Shown: positions 18,170 to 33,501 of the stretch, piece after piece | Position numbering within the stretch: position 1 is the first letter of the stretch | Layout: each line of letters starts with the position of its first letter | Source: Roseobacter sp. MH60115 | GTDB lineage: Bacteria; Pseudomonadota; Alphaproteobacteria; Rhodobacterales; Rhodobacteraceae | NCBI RefSeq assembly: GCF_015644665.1 | Contig: NZ_JADOBQ010000002.1 | Coordinates: forward strand, 372,001 to 436,000 | Length of the DNA stretch: 64,000 nt | Direction: 5' to 3' | Notes under the pieces: model-generated | What the model saw: only the letters and a program-made list of their open reading frames with translations | The model's database searches: none | Told to the model about the DNA's origin: nothing | Program-made: the position numbers and the translations under genes

Positions 18170-18555
18170 GGCAAGGCTGACGGATTTGACGCTCTGGCGC
18201 ACAACCGGGCACCTTTGCCGTCCGGCCAGGCGAAAAATTCTTGCTTTTCTCCGCCCGCCCTGTTGTGCTTTTGTTAATCAAGGCCTATGTGAAGACTTCC
18301 GCTGGGGGCGATGATTCGCACCCGGCCTTTTGCGTCTTTGACACAGGCAGGAGCAGGCACACTCACACACACCTGAAATCTTTCGCAAAAAGCCGCCCCA
18401 GAGATCAAAAGAGCGGCTTTTTCCGGAGAGATTATGATCGGGCGCGTGCTTTCGGGCAAGCACGCAGGGATAGATCTTCTTTTCGATCTTTGAGCGTTCG
18501 CGACGGGTCGCCCTCCCGCTGCGCGAACAGACAAAGATATGGAGTGCGACTTCGC
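18170..18555 (+). promoter_or_regulatory. rpoB promoter and leader region
   Basis: 386 gene-free bases. A candidate promoter is TTGTGC at 18263-18268, a 17-base spacer and TATGTG at 18286-18291, which would give a leader of about 255 bases. That leader contains a terminator-like hairpin (18387-18422) and a second hairpin (18444-18465). The frame is open upstream of rpoB here, but the translation is unlike any RpoB N-terminus. Confidence 0.5.
18387..18422 (+). terminator. Terminator-like hairpin in the rpoB leader (possible attenuator)
   Basis: AAAAAGCCGC at 18387-18396 pairs perfectly with 18413-18422, which ends in TTTTT. It is followed at 18444-18451/18458-18465 by a hairpin GCGTGCTT with loop TCGGGC. 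Either it ends LuxR transcription or it attenuates rpoBC. Confidence 0.65.
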
Positions 18556-21500
18556 ATGGCAAATACGTTCCTCGGCCAGAAACGTCTACGCAAATACTAC
18601 GGCAAGATCCGCGAAGTGCTGGACATGCCGAACCTTATCGAGGTGCAGAAATCCTCGTATGATCTCTTCCTGAACTCCGGCGATGCGGACGTCCCCACGG
18701 ACGGCGAAGGCATCACCGGCGTGTTCCAGTCGGTCTTCCCGATCAAGGACTTCAACGAAACCTCCGTGCTTGAATACGTCAAGTACGAGCTGGAAAAGCC
18801 CAAATACGATGTGGAGGAATGTCAGCAGCGTGACATGACCTACAGCGCCCCCCTGAAGGTGACGCTGCGCCTCATCGTGTTTGATGTGGACGAAGACACG
18901 GGCGCGAAATCCGTCAAGGACATCAAGGAACAGGACGTCTTCATGGGCGACATGCCTCTGATGACCCCAAACGGCACATTTGTGGTGAACGGCACAGAGC
19001 GGGTGATTGTGTCCCAAATGCACCGCTCGCCCGGCGTGTTCTTTGACCACGACAAGGGCAAGACGCATTCCTCCGGCAAACTGCTCTTTGCCTGCCGCAT
19101 CATCCCCTACCGCGGTTCTTGGCTGGACTTCGAATTCGACGCCAAGGACATCGTCTTTGCGCGGATCGACCGTCGCCGCAAACTGCCTGTGACAACCCTC
19201 CTCTACGCGCTTGGTCTCGACCAGGAAGCGATCATGGACGCGTATTACAACACCGTCACCTACAAGCTGAAGAAGAACAAAGGCTGGGTCGCCCCGTTCT
19301 TCCCGGATCGTGTGCGCGGCACCCGCCCGACCTATGATCTGGTCGATGCGAAAACCGGTGAAGTGCTGTTCGAGCAGGGCAAGAAAGTCACCCCGCGCGC
19401 GGTCAAGCAGTTGATCGACGACGGCAAGGTGACCGAGCTTCTGCTGCCTTACGAGCATATCGCGGGAAAGTTCGTCTCCAAGGACATCATCAACGAAGAA
19501 AACGGCGCGATCTATGTCGAGGCCGGAGATGAGCTGACCCTGGAATACGACAAGGACGGCACGCTGATCGGTGGCACCGCGAAAGAGCTGATCGACGCAG
19601 GGATCACCGAGATCCCCGTGCTCGACATCGATAACGTGAATGTCGGCCCCTACATGCGCAACACCATGGCGCAGGACAAGAACATGAACCGCGACACCGC
19701 GCTCATGGACATCTACCGCGTCATGCGTCCGGGCGAGCCGCCCACCGTCGAGGCCGCCTCCGCGCTCTTCGACACGCTGTTCTTCGACAGCGAGCGCTAT
19801 GACCTGTCGGCTGTCGGCCGTGTGAAGATGAACATGCGTCTGGCGCTGGATGCGGAAGACACGCAGCGGACGCTGCGCCGCGAAGACATCGTGGCCTGCA
19901 TCAAGGCGCTGGTCGATCTGCGCGACGGGCGCGGCGACATCGACGACATCGACCACCTCGGCAACCGCCGGGTGCGCTCGGTCGGTGAGCTGATGGAGAA
20001 CCAGTACCGCGTGGGTCTGCTGCGGATGGAGCGCGCGATCAAGGAACGCATGTCGTCGGTCGAGATCGACACTGTCATGCCGCAGGATCTGATCAACGCG
20101 AAACCCGCCGCTGCTGCCGTGCGTGAATTCTTCGGCTCCTCGCAGCTTTCGCAGTTCATGGACCAGACCAACCCGCTCTCCGAGGTCACGCACAAACGTC
20201 GTCTCTCGGCGCTTGGGCCGGGCGGTCTGACACGCGAACGCGCGGGCTTCGAGGTGCGCGACGTGCACGCCACGCACTATGGCCGGATGTGCCCGATCGA
20301 GACGCCCGAAGGCCCGAACATCGGTCTGATCAACTCCCTGGCCACCTTTGCCCGTGTGAACAAATACGGCTTCATCGAAACGCCCTACCGCAAGGTCGAA
20401 GGCGGCAAGGTGACGGACGAAGTGCACTATATGTCCGCCACCGAAGAGCAGCGGCACACCGTTGCGCAGGCCAACGCGTCGATCGACGAGGGGGGCAAGT
20501 TCACCAATGAGTTCGTGAACACCCGCCAGTCGGGCGAATACACGCTCGCGCCCAGCGAATCCGTGGATCTGATCGACGTGTCGCCGAAACAGCTGGTCTC
20601 GGTCGCGGCCTCGCTCATCCCGTTCCTTGAGAATGACGACGCGAACCGCGCTTTGATGGGCTCGAACATGCAACGTCAGGCGGTGCCGCTTCTGCAAGCC
20701 GAGGCGCCGCTTGTCGGCACCGGCATCGAAGAGGTTGTGGCCCGTGACTCCGGGGCGGCCATCATGGCGAAACGCGCCGGTGTGATCGACCAGGTCGATG
20801 CCAGCCGGATCGTGATCCGCGCCACCGAAGACCTGGAGCTGGGCGACGCAGGCGTGGACATCTACCGCATGCGCAAGTTCCAGCGCTCCAACCAGAACAC
20901 CTGCATCAACCAGCGTCCGCTGGTGAAGGTGGGCGACATGGTGACCAAAGGTCAGGTGGTCGCAGATGGTCCGTCGACGGATATGGGGGAACTGGCACTC
21001 GGCAAGAACGTCGTCGTCGCCTTCATGCCCTGGAACGGCTACAACTATGAGGACTCGATCCTGATTTCCGAGCGGATTGCCCGCGACGACGTCTTCACCT
21101 CGATCCACATCGAGGAATTTGAAGTCGCCGCCCGTGACACCAAGCTTGGGCCGGAAGAGATCACCCGCGACATCCCGAACGTCGGTGAGGAAGCCCTGCG
21201 CAACCTCGACGAAGCGGGCATCGTCTACATCGGCGCCGATGTGGAGCCGGGCGATATCCTCGTCGGCAAGATCACCCCGAAGGGCGAAAGCCCGATGACG
21301 CCGGAGGAAAAACTCCTGCGCGCCATCTTTGGTGAGAAAGCCTCGGACGTGCGCGACACCTCGCTGCGCGTGAAACCGGGCGACTTCGGCACCGTCGTGG
21401 AAGTGCGTGTTTTCAACCGCCACGGGGTGGAAAAAGACGAACGTGCGCTGCAGATCGAGCGTGAGGAAGTCGAACGTCTGGCCCGTGACCGGGACGACGA

Positions 21501-22692
21501 ACTCGCGATCCTCGACCGCAACATCTATGCGCGTCTCAAGGGCATGATTCTCGGCAAGGTGGCCGTGAAAGGCCCGAAAGGCGTGCCGTCGAACTCCGAG
21601 ATCACCGAAGACCTGCTGGAAATGCTGACCCGTGGTCAGTGGTGGCAGCTCGCCCTCAAGGACGAGGCAGATGCGCAAGTCGTGGAAGCCTTGAACGAGC
21701 AGTACGAGATCCAGAAGCGTGCGCTCGACGCCCGTTTCGAGGATAAGGTTGAGAAGGTGCGTCGCGGCGACGATCTGCCCCCGGGCGTGATGAAGATGGT
21801 CAAGGTTTTCGTCGCGGTGAAGCGCAAGCTGCAGCCGGGCGACAAGATGGCCGGACGTCACGGCAACAAGGGTGTGATCTCGAAAGTGGTGCCGATGGAG
21901 GACATGCCGTTCCTCGCGGACGGCACCCCGGTCGACTTCTGCCTCAACCCGCTGGGCGTGCCGTCGCGCATGAACGTCGGGCAGATCCTGGAGACGCATA
22001 TGGGCTGGGCCGCGCGCGGTCTGGGCTTGAACGTGGACGAGGCGCTGCAAGAGTACCGCCGGTCGGGTGATCTGACCCCTGTGCGTGACGCGCTGCACCA
22101 TGCCTATGGCGAGAACGTCTATGACGAAGGTATCGCCGGTTTGGCAGAAGACTTGTTGATCGAAGCGGCCAGCAACGTCACACGCGGTGTGCCGATTGCC
22201 ACGCCGGTCTTCGACGGTGCCAAGGAAGCGGACGTGAACGATGCGCTGACCCGCGCGGGTTTCGACAGTTCCGGCCAGTCGGTGCTGTTCGACGGGCGCA
22301 CGGGTGAGCAATTCGCGCGGCCTGTGACCGTGGGCGTCAAGTACCTGCTCAAGCTGCACCACCTGGTGGATGACAAAATCCACGCGCGTTCGACCGGGCC
22401 GTACTCCCTCGTCACCCAGCAGCCGCTGGGCGGTAAGGCGCAGTTCGGTGGCCAACGCTTCGGTGAGATGGAGGTCTGGGCTCTAGAAGCTTATGGCGCC
22501 GCCTACACCCTGCAGGAAATGCTGACCGTGAAGTCGGACGACGTGGCTGGACGGACGAAAGTCTATGAAAGCATCGTCAAGGGCGAGGACAACTTCGAAG
22601 CCGGTGTGCCCGAGAGCTTCAATGTTCTGGTTAAAGAAGTCCGCGGCCTCGGCCTCAACATGGAACTCCTGGATGCGGAGGAGGACGAGTGA
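18556..22692 (+). CDS. rpoB: DNA-directed RNA polymerase subunit beta
   Basis: 1378 residues from the ATG at 18556 ('[20 protein letters not shown]'), the usual size in this group. The rifampicin-binding region is the wild type ('[20 protein letters not shown]', '[20 protein letters not shown]'), and the active-centre motifs '[17 protein letters not shown]' and '[20 protein letters not shown]' are intact. Its last bases carry GGAGGAGG, which doubles as the ribosome site of the small gene that follows with a 4-base GTGA overlap. Confidence 0.98.
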   Translation: MANTFLGQKRLRKYYGKIREVLDMPNLIEVQKSSYDLFLNSGDADVPTDGEGITGVFQSVFPIKDFNETSVLEYVKYELEKPKYDVEECQQRDMTYSAPLKVTLRLIVFDVDEDTGAKSVKDIKEQDVFMGDMPLMTPNGTFVVNGTERVIVSQMHRSPGVFFDHDKGKTHSSGKLLFACRIIPYRGSWLDFEFDAKDIVFARIDRRRKLPVTTLLYALGLDQEAIMDAYYNTVTYKLKKNKGWVAPFFPDRVRGTRPTYDLVDAKTGEVLFEQGKKVTPRAVKQLIDDGKVTELLLPYEHIAGKFVSKDIINEENGAIYVEAGDELTLEYDKDGTLIGGTAKELIDAGITEIPVLDIDNVNVGPYMRNTMAQDKNMNRDTALMDIYRVMRPGEPPTVEAASALFDTLFFDSERYDLSAVGRVKMNMRLALDAEDTQRTLRREDIVACIKALVDLRDGRGDIDDIDHLGNRRVRSVGELMENQYRVGLLRMERAIKERMSSVEIDTVMPQDLINAKPAAAAVREFFGSSQLSQFMDQTNPLSEVTHKRRLSALGPGGLTRERAGFEVRDVHATHYGRMCPIETPEGPNIGLINSLATFARVNKYGFIETPYRKVEGGKVTDEVHYMSATEEQRHTVAQANASIDEGGKFTNEFVNTRQSGEYTLAPSESVDLIDVSPKQLVSVAASLIPFLENDDANRALMGSNMQRQAVPLLQAEAPLVGTGIEEVVARDSGAAIMAKRAGVIDQVDASRIVIRATEDLELGDAGVDIYRMRKFQRSNQNTCINQRPLVKVGDMVTKGQVVADGPSTDMGELALGKNVVVAFMPWNGYNYEDSILISERIARDDVFTSIHIEEFEVAARDTKLGPEEITRDIPNVGEEALRNLDEAGIVYIGADVEPGDILVGKITPKGESPMTPEEKLLRAIFGEKASDVRDTSLRVKPGDFGTVVEVRVFNRHGVEKDERALQIEREEVERLARDRDDELAILDRNIYARLKGMILGKVAVKGPKGVPSNSEITEDLLEMLTRGQWWQLALKDEADAQVVEALNEQYEIQKRALDARFEDKVEKVRRGDDLPPGVMKMVKVFVAVKRKLQPGDKMAGRHGNKGVISKVVPMEDMPFLADGTPVDFCLNPLGVPSRMNVGQILETHMGWAARGLGLNVDEALQEYRRSGDLTPVRDALHHAYGENVYDEGIAGLAEDLLIEAASNVTRGVPIATPVFDGAKEADVNDALTRAGFDSSGQSVLFDGRTGEQFARPVTVGVKYLLKLHHLVDDKIHARSTGPYSLVTQQPLGGKAQFGGQRFGEMEVWALEAYGAAYTLQEMLTVKSDDVAGRTKVYESIVKGEDNFEAGVPESFNVLVKEVRGLGLNMELLDAEEDE

Positions 22693-22969
22693 GGAAGTTG
22701 ACGGTCGCAGGAATGGCTGCCGTTCCACTTTCTGCATGTCAGATAGTCGGCGGTGCCGACTATCTTGATACGCGCGACAACTCGAGGGTCTTGGCCATTT
22801 GGAATGCAAATGGCAGCGACTTCTTGACTGAATGTAGATCGGAGCGCCAACCAGTCGTCGCTCCGCCGCTTGAAGCATTGCAAGGCGTCGTCACTAACGG
22901 CTCCATGTCTCAAAGAAATTATAATCGTGCAGACTTTTTCGTTTGCCCTGAATTGGCAGAGGTTTCCCA

Positions 22970-22973
<4 letters not shown>
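22689..22973 (+). CDS. Small putative lipoprotein between rpoB and rpoC
   Basis: 94 residues. The GTG start overlaps the rpoB stop by 4 bases (GTGA) and lies 7 bases after GGAGG; its TGA overlaps the rpoC start (ATGA). The fit on both sides argues for a real, translationally coupled gene. '[17 protein letters not shown]' is a plausible short type II signal peptide with lipobox LSAC and lipidated Cys 17; two more cysteines lie near 49 and 87. I recognise no family. The DNA is less GC-rich than rpoB and rpoC. If the signal is not used, a small cytoplasmic protein is the alternative. Confidence 0.65.
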
Positions 22974-27214
<4,241 letters not shown>

Positions 27215-27236
27215 GGCGACGTCCAGAACACACCAG

Positions 27237-27268
27237 AACCCCCGGCGACACGCGCGCCGGGGGTTTTT
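27237..27268 (+). terminator. Intrinsic terminator after rpoC
   Basis: AACCCCCGGCG at 27237-27247 pairs perfectly with 27255-27265, followed by TTT. This ends the rpoBC unit. Confidence 0.9.
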
Positions 27269-27435
27269 CTTTGCCTTGCAAAGATCATCCGCCCTCGGGG
27301 TGGTGCTGGTCCCGTGCAGCGATTGCCGCGTCCCGACCGTGGAAAAGCTGTGGCTAATCGACCGTTTCGGCGCTAGCGTCCGGTCATTGTTTGGCGGCTT
27401 CCCAGCCACGCCCGTATTGATCCAGAAGGTCGCTC

Positions 27436-27786
27436 ATGTCCGACACCCAGCATCCGCTCGCCCCGCACCATCTGCCGCCCTATTTTGCAGGCGCTGATGG
27501 CAGCGACAGCCTCTTCACCGTCATGGTCATTTTTGTCCTTGTGCTGATTCTGCTGCTCGGGATCGCCTATTTCACCCTGCATGCGCTGCCCGAGCGCATG
27601 GCGCATAAGGGCAACAGCGCGCAATTGCAGCTGATCAGCATTCTCGCGATGCTGGCCCTTTTTACCCACAATAATCTCTTCTGGATCATCGCATTAGTGC
27701 TGGCCGCCTTCCGCCCACCGGATCTGGTCAGCCCGCTGAATTCCATGGCGCAGTCGCTGCAAAACCTCGTGAACCGGGAGAAGTAG
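27436..27786 (+). CDS. Small inner-membrane protein (YiaW/DUF3302-like)
   Basis: 116 residues with two strong membrane helices (about 30-50 'VMVIFVLVLILLLGIAYFTL' and about 66-90). It lies 3 bases before an HlyD-type adaptor gene. Size, topology and pairing resemble E. coli yiaW-yiaV, where YiaW is DUF3302; the sequence similarity is only suggestive. The C-terminal tail after the second helix is cytoplasmic or periplasmic and ends in a basic stretch. Role unknown. Confidence 0.7.
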   Translation: MSDTQHPLAPHHLPPYFAGADGSDSLFTVMVIFVLVLILLLGIAYFTLHALPERMAHKGNSAQLQLISILAMLALFTHNNLFWIIALVLAAFRPPDLVSPLNSMAQSLQNLVNREK

Positions 27787-27789
27787 GCC

Positions 27790-29022
27790 ATGCTTGAGGT
27801 CATCCTGTGTTCGCTGGTCACGATCCTGCCGGACTATCTGTTGCGCCGTCGCTTCCAGGGCAAACGCTGGGGCGATCAGATCAATTTCTTCACGGTCTGG
27901 TACGAGTTGCGCTGGGGCATCACCCTCTGCGCGATGTTGACGATCAGCCTGATCACCATCGTCTTCTACTACCACCCCAGCACCTCGAACGTGGCCTCCT
28001 TCTTCCGCACCGTGACGATTCTATCAGAGCAGGGCGGGCGGGTCTCGGATGTCTATGTCGAGATCAACTCCGAGGTCGCGGCAGGTGATCCAATCTTCAA
28101 GCTCGACAGCAGCAGCCAGGAAGCCGCCGCCGAAACCGCGCGCCGTCAGATCGCCGAAGTCGAGGCCGGTCTTGTGCTGGCGCAAGCGCAACGCGCCTCT
28201 GCCGTCGGCACTTTGGATCAGGCCATGTCTGCCTTTGAGCAGACCCGCGAAGATCTGGAGCGCCGACGCGCTTTGCGGGCGCAGGGCTCTTCTGCGGTCA
28301 GTGACCGCGACGTGGAGATTCTGGAGAATGAGCTGGGTGCCCGGCAAGGCGAGGTTGATGCGGCGCGCGCCGGGGTCGCGGCGGTGGATGCGCAGATCAC
28401 CGTGCAGCTGCCTGCCCAGCGTGCGACAGCAGAGGCCGCGCTGGCACAGGCACAAAATGAGATTGAGAAGCTGACCGTTTATGCAGGCGTCGATGGCACC
28501 ATCGAACAGTTCACCTTGCGCGTGGGCGACATCGTCAGCCCGGTGTTGCGCCCGGCGGGCATTCTCGTGCCCTCGGAGGCGGGCCGGAACCGCTTTCAGG
28601 CGGGCTTCCCGCAAATTTCCGCACAGGTGGTGAAGGCGGGCGGGGTGGCCGAGATCATGTGCATCTCCAAACCCTTCACGGTCATCCCGATGGTTATCAC
28701 GGAGGTACAGGATGTGATCGCGGCGGGGCAGGTGCGCCCCTCGGACCGGCTGGGCGATGCGCAGGCCATGGGCGCGCCCGGCACGATCACCGCGTTCATG
28801 GAGCCGATCTACCCCGGCCAGACCGACGACATCCCGCCCGGCAGCCGCTGCCTTGCCAACGCCTACACCTACAATCACGCGTTGCTGGACGACCCCGAGC
28901 TTGGGTTTGGGCGCCGCATCTTCCTGCATGTGGTCGATACGGTTGGCGTGGTGCATGCGGCAGGGCTGCGCATCCGGTCGCTGTTGTTGCCGTTGCAGAC
29001 ATTGGTTTTCACCGGCCACTAG
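27790..29022 (+). CDS. HlyD family secretion/efflux adaptor
   Basis: 410 residues. An N-terminal basic segment and one membrane helix (about 42-62) are followed by a biotinyl-lipoyl half ('GRVSDVYVEINSEVAAGDPI'), a long alpha-helical hairpin (about 110-230, rich in Ala, Glu and Arg), the second lipoyl half ('VYAGVDGTIEQFTLRVGD') and a beta-barrel. This is the layout of periplasmic adaptor proteins such as YiaV and EmrA. Normally an inner-membrane pump partners the adaptor, but none is adjacent except the DMT exporter downstream, which is not a usual partner. Confidence 0.9.
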   Translation: MLEVILCSLVTILPDYLLRRRFQGKRWGDQINFFTVWYELRWGITLCAMLTISLITIVFYYHPSTSNVASFFRTVTILSEQGGRVSDVYVEINSEVAAGDPIFKLDSSSQEAAAETARRQIAEVEAGLVLAQAQRASAVGTLDQAMSAFEQTREDLERRRALRAQGSSAVSDRDVEILENELGARQGEVDAARAGVAAVDAQITVQLPAQRATAEAALAQAQNEIEKLTVYAGVDGTIEQFTLRVGDIVSPVLRPAGILVPSEAGRNRFQAGFPQISAQVVKAGGVAEIMCISKPFTVIPMVITEVQDVIAAGQVRPSDRLGDAQAMGAPGTITAFMEPIYPGQTDDIPPGSRCLANAYTYNHALLDDPELGFGRRIFLHVVDTVGVVHAAGLRIRSLLLPLQTLVFTGH

Positions 29023-29092
29023 AGAGCTGCGCGCCGCTTGGTCGCAGGGAGCGAAAAAGGTTTTGAACACCGGTCAATCAAACACGGGCACC

Positions 29093-29959
29093 ATGTCGCC
29101 GAACCTTGCCGGTGCGCTGTTGATGATGGCCTCGATGGCCTGTTTCACCATCAACGACGCGCTCATCAAGGCGACCGGCGGCGCGGTGCCGCTGTTTCAG
29201 CTGCTGGTTTTGCGCGGGGTTCTGGCGACTTTGCTGATTGCACTTCTGGCATGGTCACGCGGTGCTTTCCGGCCCCGTGTTGCACCGCAGGACTGGTTCT
29301 GGATCGGTTTCCGCTCGCTTTCGGAAGTCGGGGCGGCGTATTTCTTCATCACCGCCCTTCTGAACATGCCGCTGGCCAATATCACGGCCATTCTGCAGGT
29401 CTTGCCTTTGACGGTGACGCTTGGCTCTGCCCTGTTTTTCCGCGAGGCCGTTGGCTGGCGCCGGATGAGCGCCATTGCAATCGGGTTCTGCGGCATGCTG
29501 TTGATTGTGCGTCCGGGGTCTGATGGGTTCACGCTGTGGTCGCTTTACGCGCTGATTGCCGTGCTCTGTGTCACGGCACGGGATCTCTCCACACGGCGAC
29601 TGTCCTCGCAAGTGCCTTCGCTCCTCGTGACCTTCTCGGCGTCTCTCATGGTGCTGGTGGCGGCAGCGCTTGCGTCACTGTCCATCGACTGGGTCCTCGT
29701 TTCGACACAACTGGGCACGTTGATTGCTGCATCTTCGATTTTCATCGTCGGCGGGTACTACTTCAGCGTTCAGGTGATGCGGGCGGGAGATGTCTCCTTC
29801 ATTGCGCCCTTCCGCTACACGGGACTGATCTGGGCACTTGTTCTGGGCTGGCTGGTGTTTGGTGACTGGCCCAGTGCGCTGACGCTTCTGGGTGCGGGCA
29901 TCATCGTGGCAACCGGGCTCTTCACCCTCTACAGGGAGCGGAGCCAGATGCGGCGGTGA
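29093..29959 (+). CDS. DMT family transporter (EamA type)
   Basis: 288 residues from the ATG at 29093; a TTG at 29063 is an alternative. Ten predicted membrane helices in two EamA repeats ('LAGALLMMASMACFTINDAL' opening and 'PFRYTGLIWALVLGWLVFGD' near the end). Members export or import small metabolites, often amino acids or nucleosides; the substrate cannot be told. It follows the HlyD gene by 70 bases and may share its transcript. The str operon begins after it. Confidence 0.9.
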   Translation: MSPNLAGALLMMASMACFTINDALIKATGGAVPLFQLLVLRGVLATLLIALLAWSRGAFRPRVAPQDWFWIGFRSLSEVGAAYFFITALLNMPLANITAILQVLPLTVTLGSALFFREAVGWRRMSAIAIGFCGMLLIVRPGSDGFTLWSLYALIAVLCVTARDLSTRRLSSQVPSLLVTFSASLMVLVAAALASLSIDWVLVSTQLGTLIAASSIFIVGGYYFSVQVMRAGDVSFIAPFRYTGLIWALVLGWLVFGDWPSALTLLGAGIIVATGLFTLYRERSQMRR

Positions 29960-30384
29960 CTGCCCATGGTGCGCAGGCAAGGGCCTCGCTTAACAGTGTA
30001 TTGCGGGCTGCAATGCCGATCTCCTCCGTCGGCAAAAGGAAGGATGTGCCAAGCCTCTGATAAGAGAGGTGCGCCTGTTGACACCATGCGCGACTCCTTT
30101 TATACGCCGCTCATCTCGACGGCAGGGTCAAGCCTGCGCGCCGAAATCAGAACTGAAGTGGTCACGATCCGGCCCCCTATCGGCCCGATCCTCTGTAAAC
30201 CCACCGCGTCGTTTTCCTCGGTACGGAAACGTGGCGGTCTTTTGGCATTGCGCCATCGGCGCATGTAAATCGTAGCGCCATCGGCGCATGAGCATTGCAG
30301 GCGGACGCGTCTGTGAGAGAGTTTCAACCGCATGGGGGTCGTCCTCGTGCACACATATGTGAGCAACACGGGGAAAGAACCGGA
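29960..30384 (+). promoter_or_regulatory. str operon promoter and leader
   Basis: A near-consensus promoter: TTGACA at 30078-30083, a 17-base spacer and TATACG at 30101-30106; start near 30113. The leader of about 270 bases carries a 16-base direct repeat (30250-30265 and 30275-30290), each copy a GCGCC-ATC-GGCGC hairpin. GGGGAAAGAACCGGA precedes rpsL. No gene is seen in these 425 bases. Confidence 0.75.
30250..30290 (+). repeat. Tandem hairpin repeats in the rpsL leader
   Basis: GCGCCATCGGCGCATG occurs twice, at 30250-30265 and 30275-30290, separated by TAAATCGTA. Each copy can fold as a 5-base stem with a 3-base loop. Confidence 0.7.
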
Positions 30385-30756
30385 ATGCCAACGATCCAAC
30401 AGCTGATCCGCAAGCCGCGGCAGCCTAAAATCAAACGTTCAAAGTCCATGCACCTGCAGGAATGCCCGCAGAAGCGTGGCGTTTGTACGCGTGTCTACAC
30501 CACCACACCGAAGAAGCCGAACTCGGCGATGCGGAAAGTGGCCAAGGTCCGTCTGACCAATGGCTTCGAGGTGATCAGCTACATCCCGGGCGAAAGCCAC
30601 AACCTTCAGGAGCACTCCGTGGTTCTGATCCGTGGCGGCCGTGTCAAAGACCTTCCCGGTGTCCGTTATCACATTCTACGTGGTGTTCTGGATACCCAAG
30701 GCGTCAAAGACCGTAAGCAACGTCGTTCGAAGTACGGCGCGAAGCGTCCGAAGTAA
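30385..30756 (+). CDS. rpsL: 30S ribosomal protein S12
   Basis: 123 residues from the ATG at 30385 ('[12 protein letters not shown]'). S12 guards decoding accuracy at the A-site. The lysines equivalent to K43 ('[18 protein letters not shown]') and K88 ('[14 protein letters not shown]') are both present, so the sequence is the streptomycin-sensitive type. First gene of the str operon, 12 bases before rpsG. Confidence 0.98.
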   Translation: MPTIQQLIRKPRQPKIKRSKSMHLQECPQKRGVCTRVYTTTPKKPNSAMRKVAKVRLTNGFEVISYIPGESHNLQEHSVVLIRGGRVKDLPGVRYHILRGVLDTQGVKDRKQRRSKYGAKRPK

Positions 30757-30765
30757 GAGGAATAG

Positions 30766-31239
<474 letters not shown>

Positions 31240-31305
31240 CCACATCGTCGCGTCCCGTCCGGGGGCGCGGCAAATCGTTTTCAGATACCTCAAGGAAGCA
31301 GCCCC

Positions 31306-33423
31306 ATGGCACGCGACTATCCGCTAGACCGCTACCGCAATTTTGGCATCATGGCTCACATCGATGCTGGCAAAACCACCTGTTCGGAACGCATCCTGTA
31401 CTACACAGGCAAGTCCCACAACATCGGTGAGGTGCACGATGGTGCAGCCACCATGGACTGGATGGAGCAGGAGCAGGAACGCGGCATCACCATCACCTCG
31501 GCTGCGACCACCACCTTCTGGGAGCGCACCGAGGACGGTCAGACCGCTGACACGCCCAAGCACCGCCTGAACATCATCGACACCCCGGGCCACGTGGACT
31601 TCACCATCGAGGTCGAGCGTTCGCTGGCCGTTCTCGACGGTGCCGTCTGTGTGCTGGACGCCAACGCTGGTGTTGAGCCACAGACCGAAACTGTCTGGCG
31701 TCAGGCCGACCGCTACAAGGTGCCGCGCATGGTGTTCGTCAACAAGATGGACAAGATCGGCGCGGACTTCTTCAACTGCGTAAACATGATCGAAGACCGC
31801 ACCGGCGCGCGCGCCGTGCCTGTTGGCATTCCGATCGGTGCAGAGACCGAGCTCGAAGGTCTGATCGACCTCGTGACCATGGAAGAGTGGCTCTGGCAGG
31901 GTGAAGACCTGGGCGCGTCCTGGGTCAAAGCGCCCGTGCGCGACAGCCTCAAGGACATGGCCGAAGAATGGCGCGGCAAGATGATCGAAGCGGCCGTCGA
32001 AATGGACGACGACGCGATGATGGAATACCTGGAAGGCAACGAGCCTGACGTGCCGACCCTGCGCGCGCTGCTGCGCAAGGGCACGCTGGAGATTGCTTTT
32101 GTGCCGGTTCTGGGTGGCTCTGCCTTCAAGAACAAAGGCGTACAGCCACTGCTGAACGCCGTGATTGACTACCTGCCGAGCCCGCTCGACGTGGTCGACT
32201 ACATGGGCTTCAAACCGGGCGACGAGGAAGAAACCCGGAACATCGCGCGCCGTGCGGATGACAACATGGCCTTCGCTGGCCTCGCGTTCAAAATCATGAA
32301 CGACCCCTTCGTTGGATCGCTGACCTTCACACGGATCTATTCCGGCGTGCTGAACAAGGGCGACACGATGCTCAACTCCACCAAGGAGAAGAAAGAGCGC
32401 GTGGGCCGCATGATGATGATGCACTCCAACAACCGTGAAGAGATCGAAGAGGCCTTCGCGGGCGACATCATCGCGCTGGCGGGTCTGAAAGACACGACAA
32501 CGGGCGACACGCTCTGCGCCGTGAACGATCCGGTGGTTCTGGAAACCATGACCTTCCCAGATCCGGTGATCGAGATCGCGGTTGAGCCGAAGACCAAGAA
32601 CGACCAGGAAAAAATGTCGCAAGGTCTGGCGCGTCTGGCGGCAGAAGACCCCTCCTTCCGTGTGGAAACTGATCTGGAATCCGGTCAGACCATCATGAAG
32701 GGTATGGGCGAATTGCACCTCGATATTCTCGTCGACCGTCTGAAGCGCGAGTTCAAGGTCGAGGCGAACATCGGTGCGCCGCAGGTGGCCTATCGCGAGA
32801 CGATCTCGAAAGAGTACGAAGTCACCTACACCCACAAGAAGCAGTCCGGTGGCTCCGGTCAGTTCGCGGAAGTGAAGATGATCCTGACGCCGACAGAGCC
32901 GGGCGAAGGTTACTCCTTCGAATCCCGTATTGTTGGGGGTGCCGTGCCCAAGGAATACATTCCGGGTGTGGAAAAAGGTATCAAATCGGTGATGGACTCT
33001 GGTCCGCTGGCGGGCTTCCCGGTGATCGACTTCAAGGTCGCGCTGATCGACGGTAAGTTCCACGATGTGGACTCCAGCGTCTTGGCCTTTGAAATCGCGG
33101 CCCGCATGGGCATGCGCGACGGCATGAAAGGTGCGGGTGCGAAACTGCTCGAGCCGATCATGAAGGTCGAAGTGATCACGCCGGAAGAATACACCGGTGG
33201 CATCATCGGTGACCTCACCTCCCGCCGGGGTCAGGTGTCCGGTCAGGAACCACGCGGCAACGCGATTGCGATCGACGCCTTCGTGCCGCTGGCCAATATG
33301 TTTGGTTACATCAACACGCTGCGGTCGATGTCGTCGGGCCGTGCGCAGTTCACCATGCAGTTCGATCACTACGATCCTGTTCCGCAGAACATCTCGGACG
33401 AGATCCAGGCAAAATTCGCGTAA
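31306..33423 (+). CDS. fusA: Elongation factor G
   Basis: 705 residues. EF-G drives translocation by GTP hydrolysis. P-loop AHIDAGKT at residues 17-24, switch [15 protein letters not shown], and domains II-V down to '[20 protein letters not shown]' are intact. It is 66 bases after rpsG and 78 before tuf-2, in the standard str order. Confidence 0.98.
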   Translation: MARDYPLDRYRNFGIMAHIDAGKTTCSERILYYTGKSHNIGEVHDGAATMDWMEQEQERGITITSAATTTFWERTEDGQTADTPKHRLNIIDTPGHVDFTIEVERSLAVLDGAVCVLDANAGVEPQTETVWRQADRYKVPRMVFVNKMDKIGADFFNCVNMIEDRTGARAVPVGIPIGAETELEGLIDLVTMEEWLWQGEDLGASWVKAPVRDSLKDMAEEWRGKMIEAAVEMDDDAMMEYLEGNEPDVPTLRALLRKGTLEIAFVPVLGGSAFKNKGVQPLLNAVIDYLPSPLDVVDYMGFKPGDEEETRNIARRADDNMAFAGLAFKIMNDPFVGSLTFTRIYSGVLNKGDTMLNSTKEKKERVGRMMMMHSNNREEIEEAFAGDIIALAGLKDTTTGDTLCAVNDPVVLETMTFPDPVIEIAVEPKTKNDQEKMSQGLARLAAEDPSFRVETDLESGQTIMKGMGELHLDILVDRLKREFKVEANIGAPQVAYRETISKEYEVTYTHKKQSGGSGQFAEVKMILTPTEPGEGYSFESRIVGGAVPKEYIPGVEKGIKSVMDSGPLAGFPVIDFKVALIDGKFHDVDSSVLAFEIAARMGMRDGMKGAGAKLLEPIMKVEVITPEEYTGGIIGDLTSRRGQVSGQEPRGNAIAIDAFVPLANMFGYINTLRSMSSGRAQFTMQFDHYDPVPQNISDEIQAKFA

Positions 33424-33501
33424 TTCAGTCGCCCCACCCGGGGCGGCGAAACCCAACTTCGGGTGGCTTAGCCATCCAACAGAACACCTAAGGAGGCCAC
33501 C

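Noticed and set aside
18241-18555. Extension of rpoB by 105 codons upstream
   Set aside because: RpoB starts with [16 protein letters not shown] in related bacteria; the upstream translation has no similarity and crosses the leader hairpins.
18586-22455. A 1289-codon open frame antisense to rpoB
   Set aside because: It mirrors the codon structure of the conserved rpoB gene; its translation is rich in His, Arg and Val with no domain, as is usual opposite high-GC genes.
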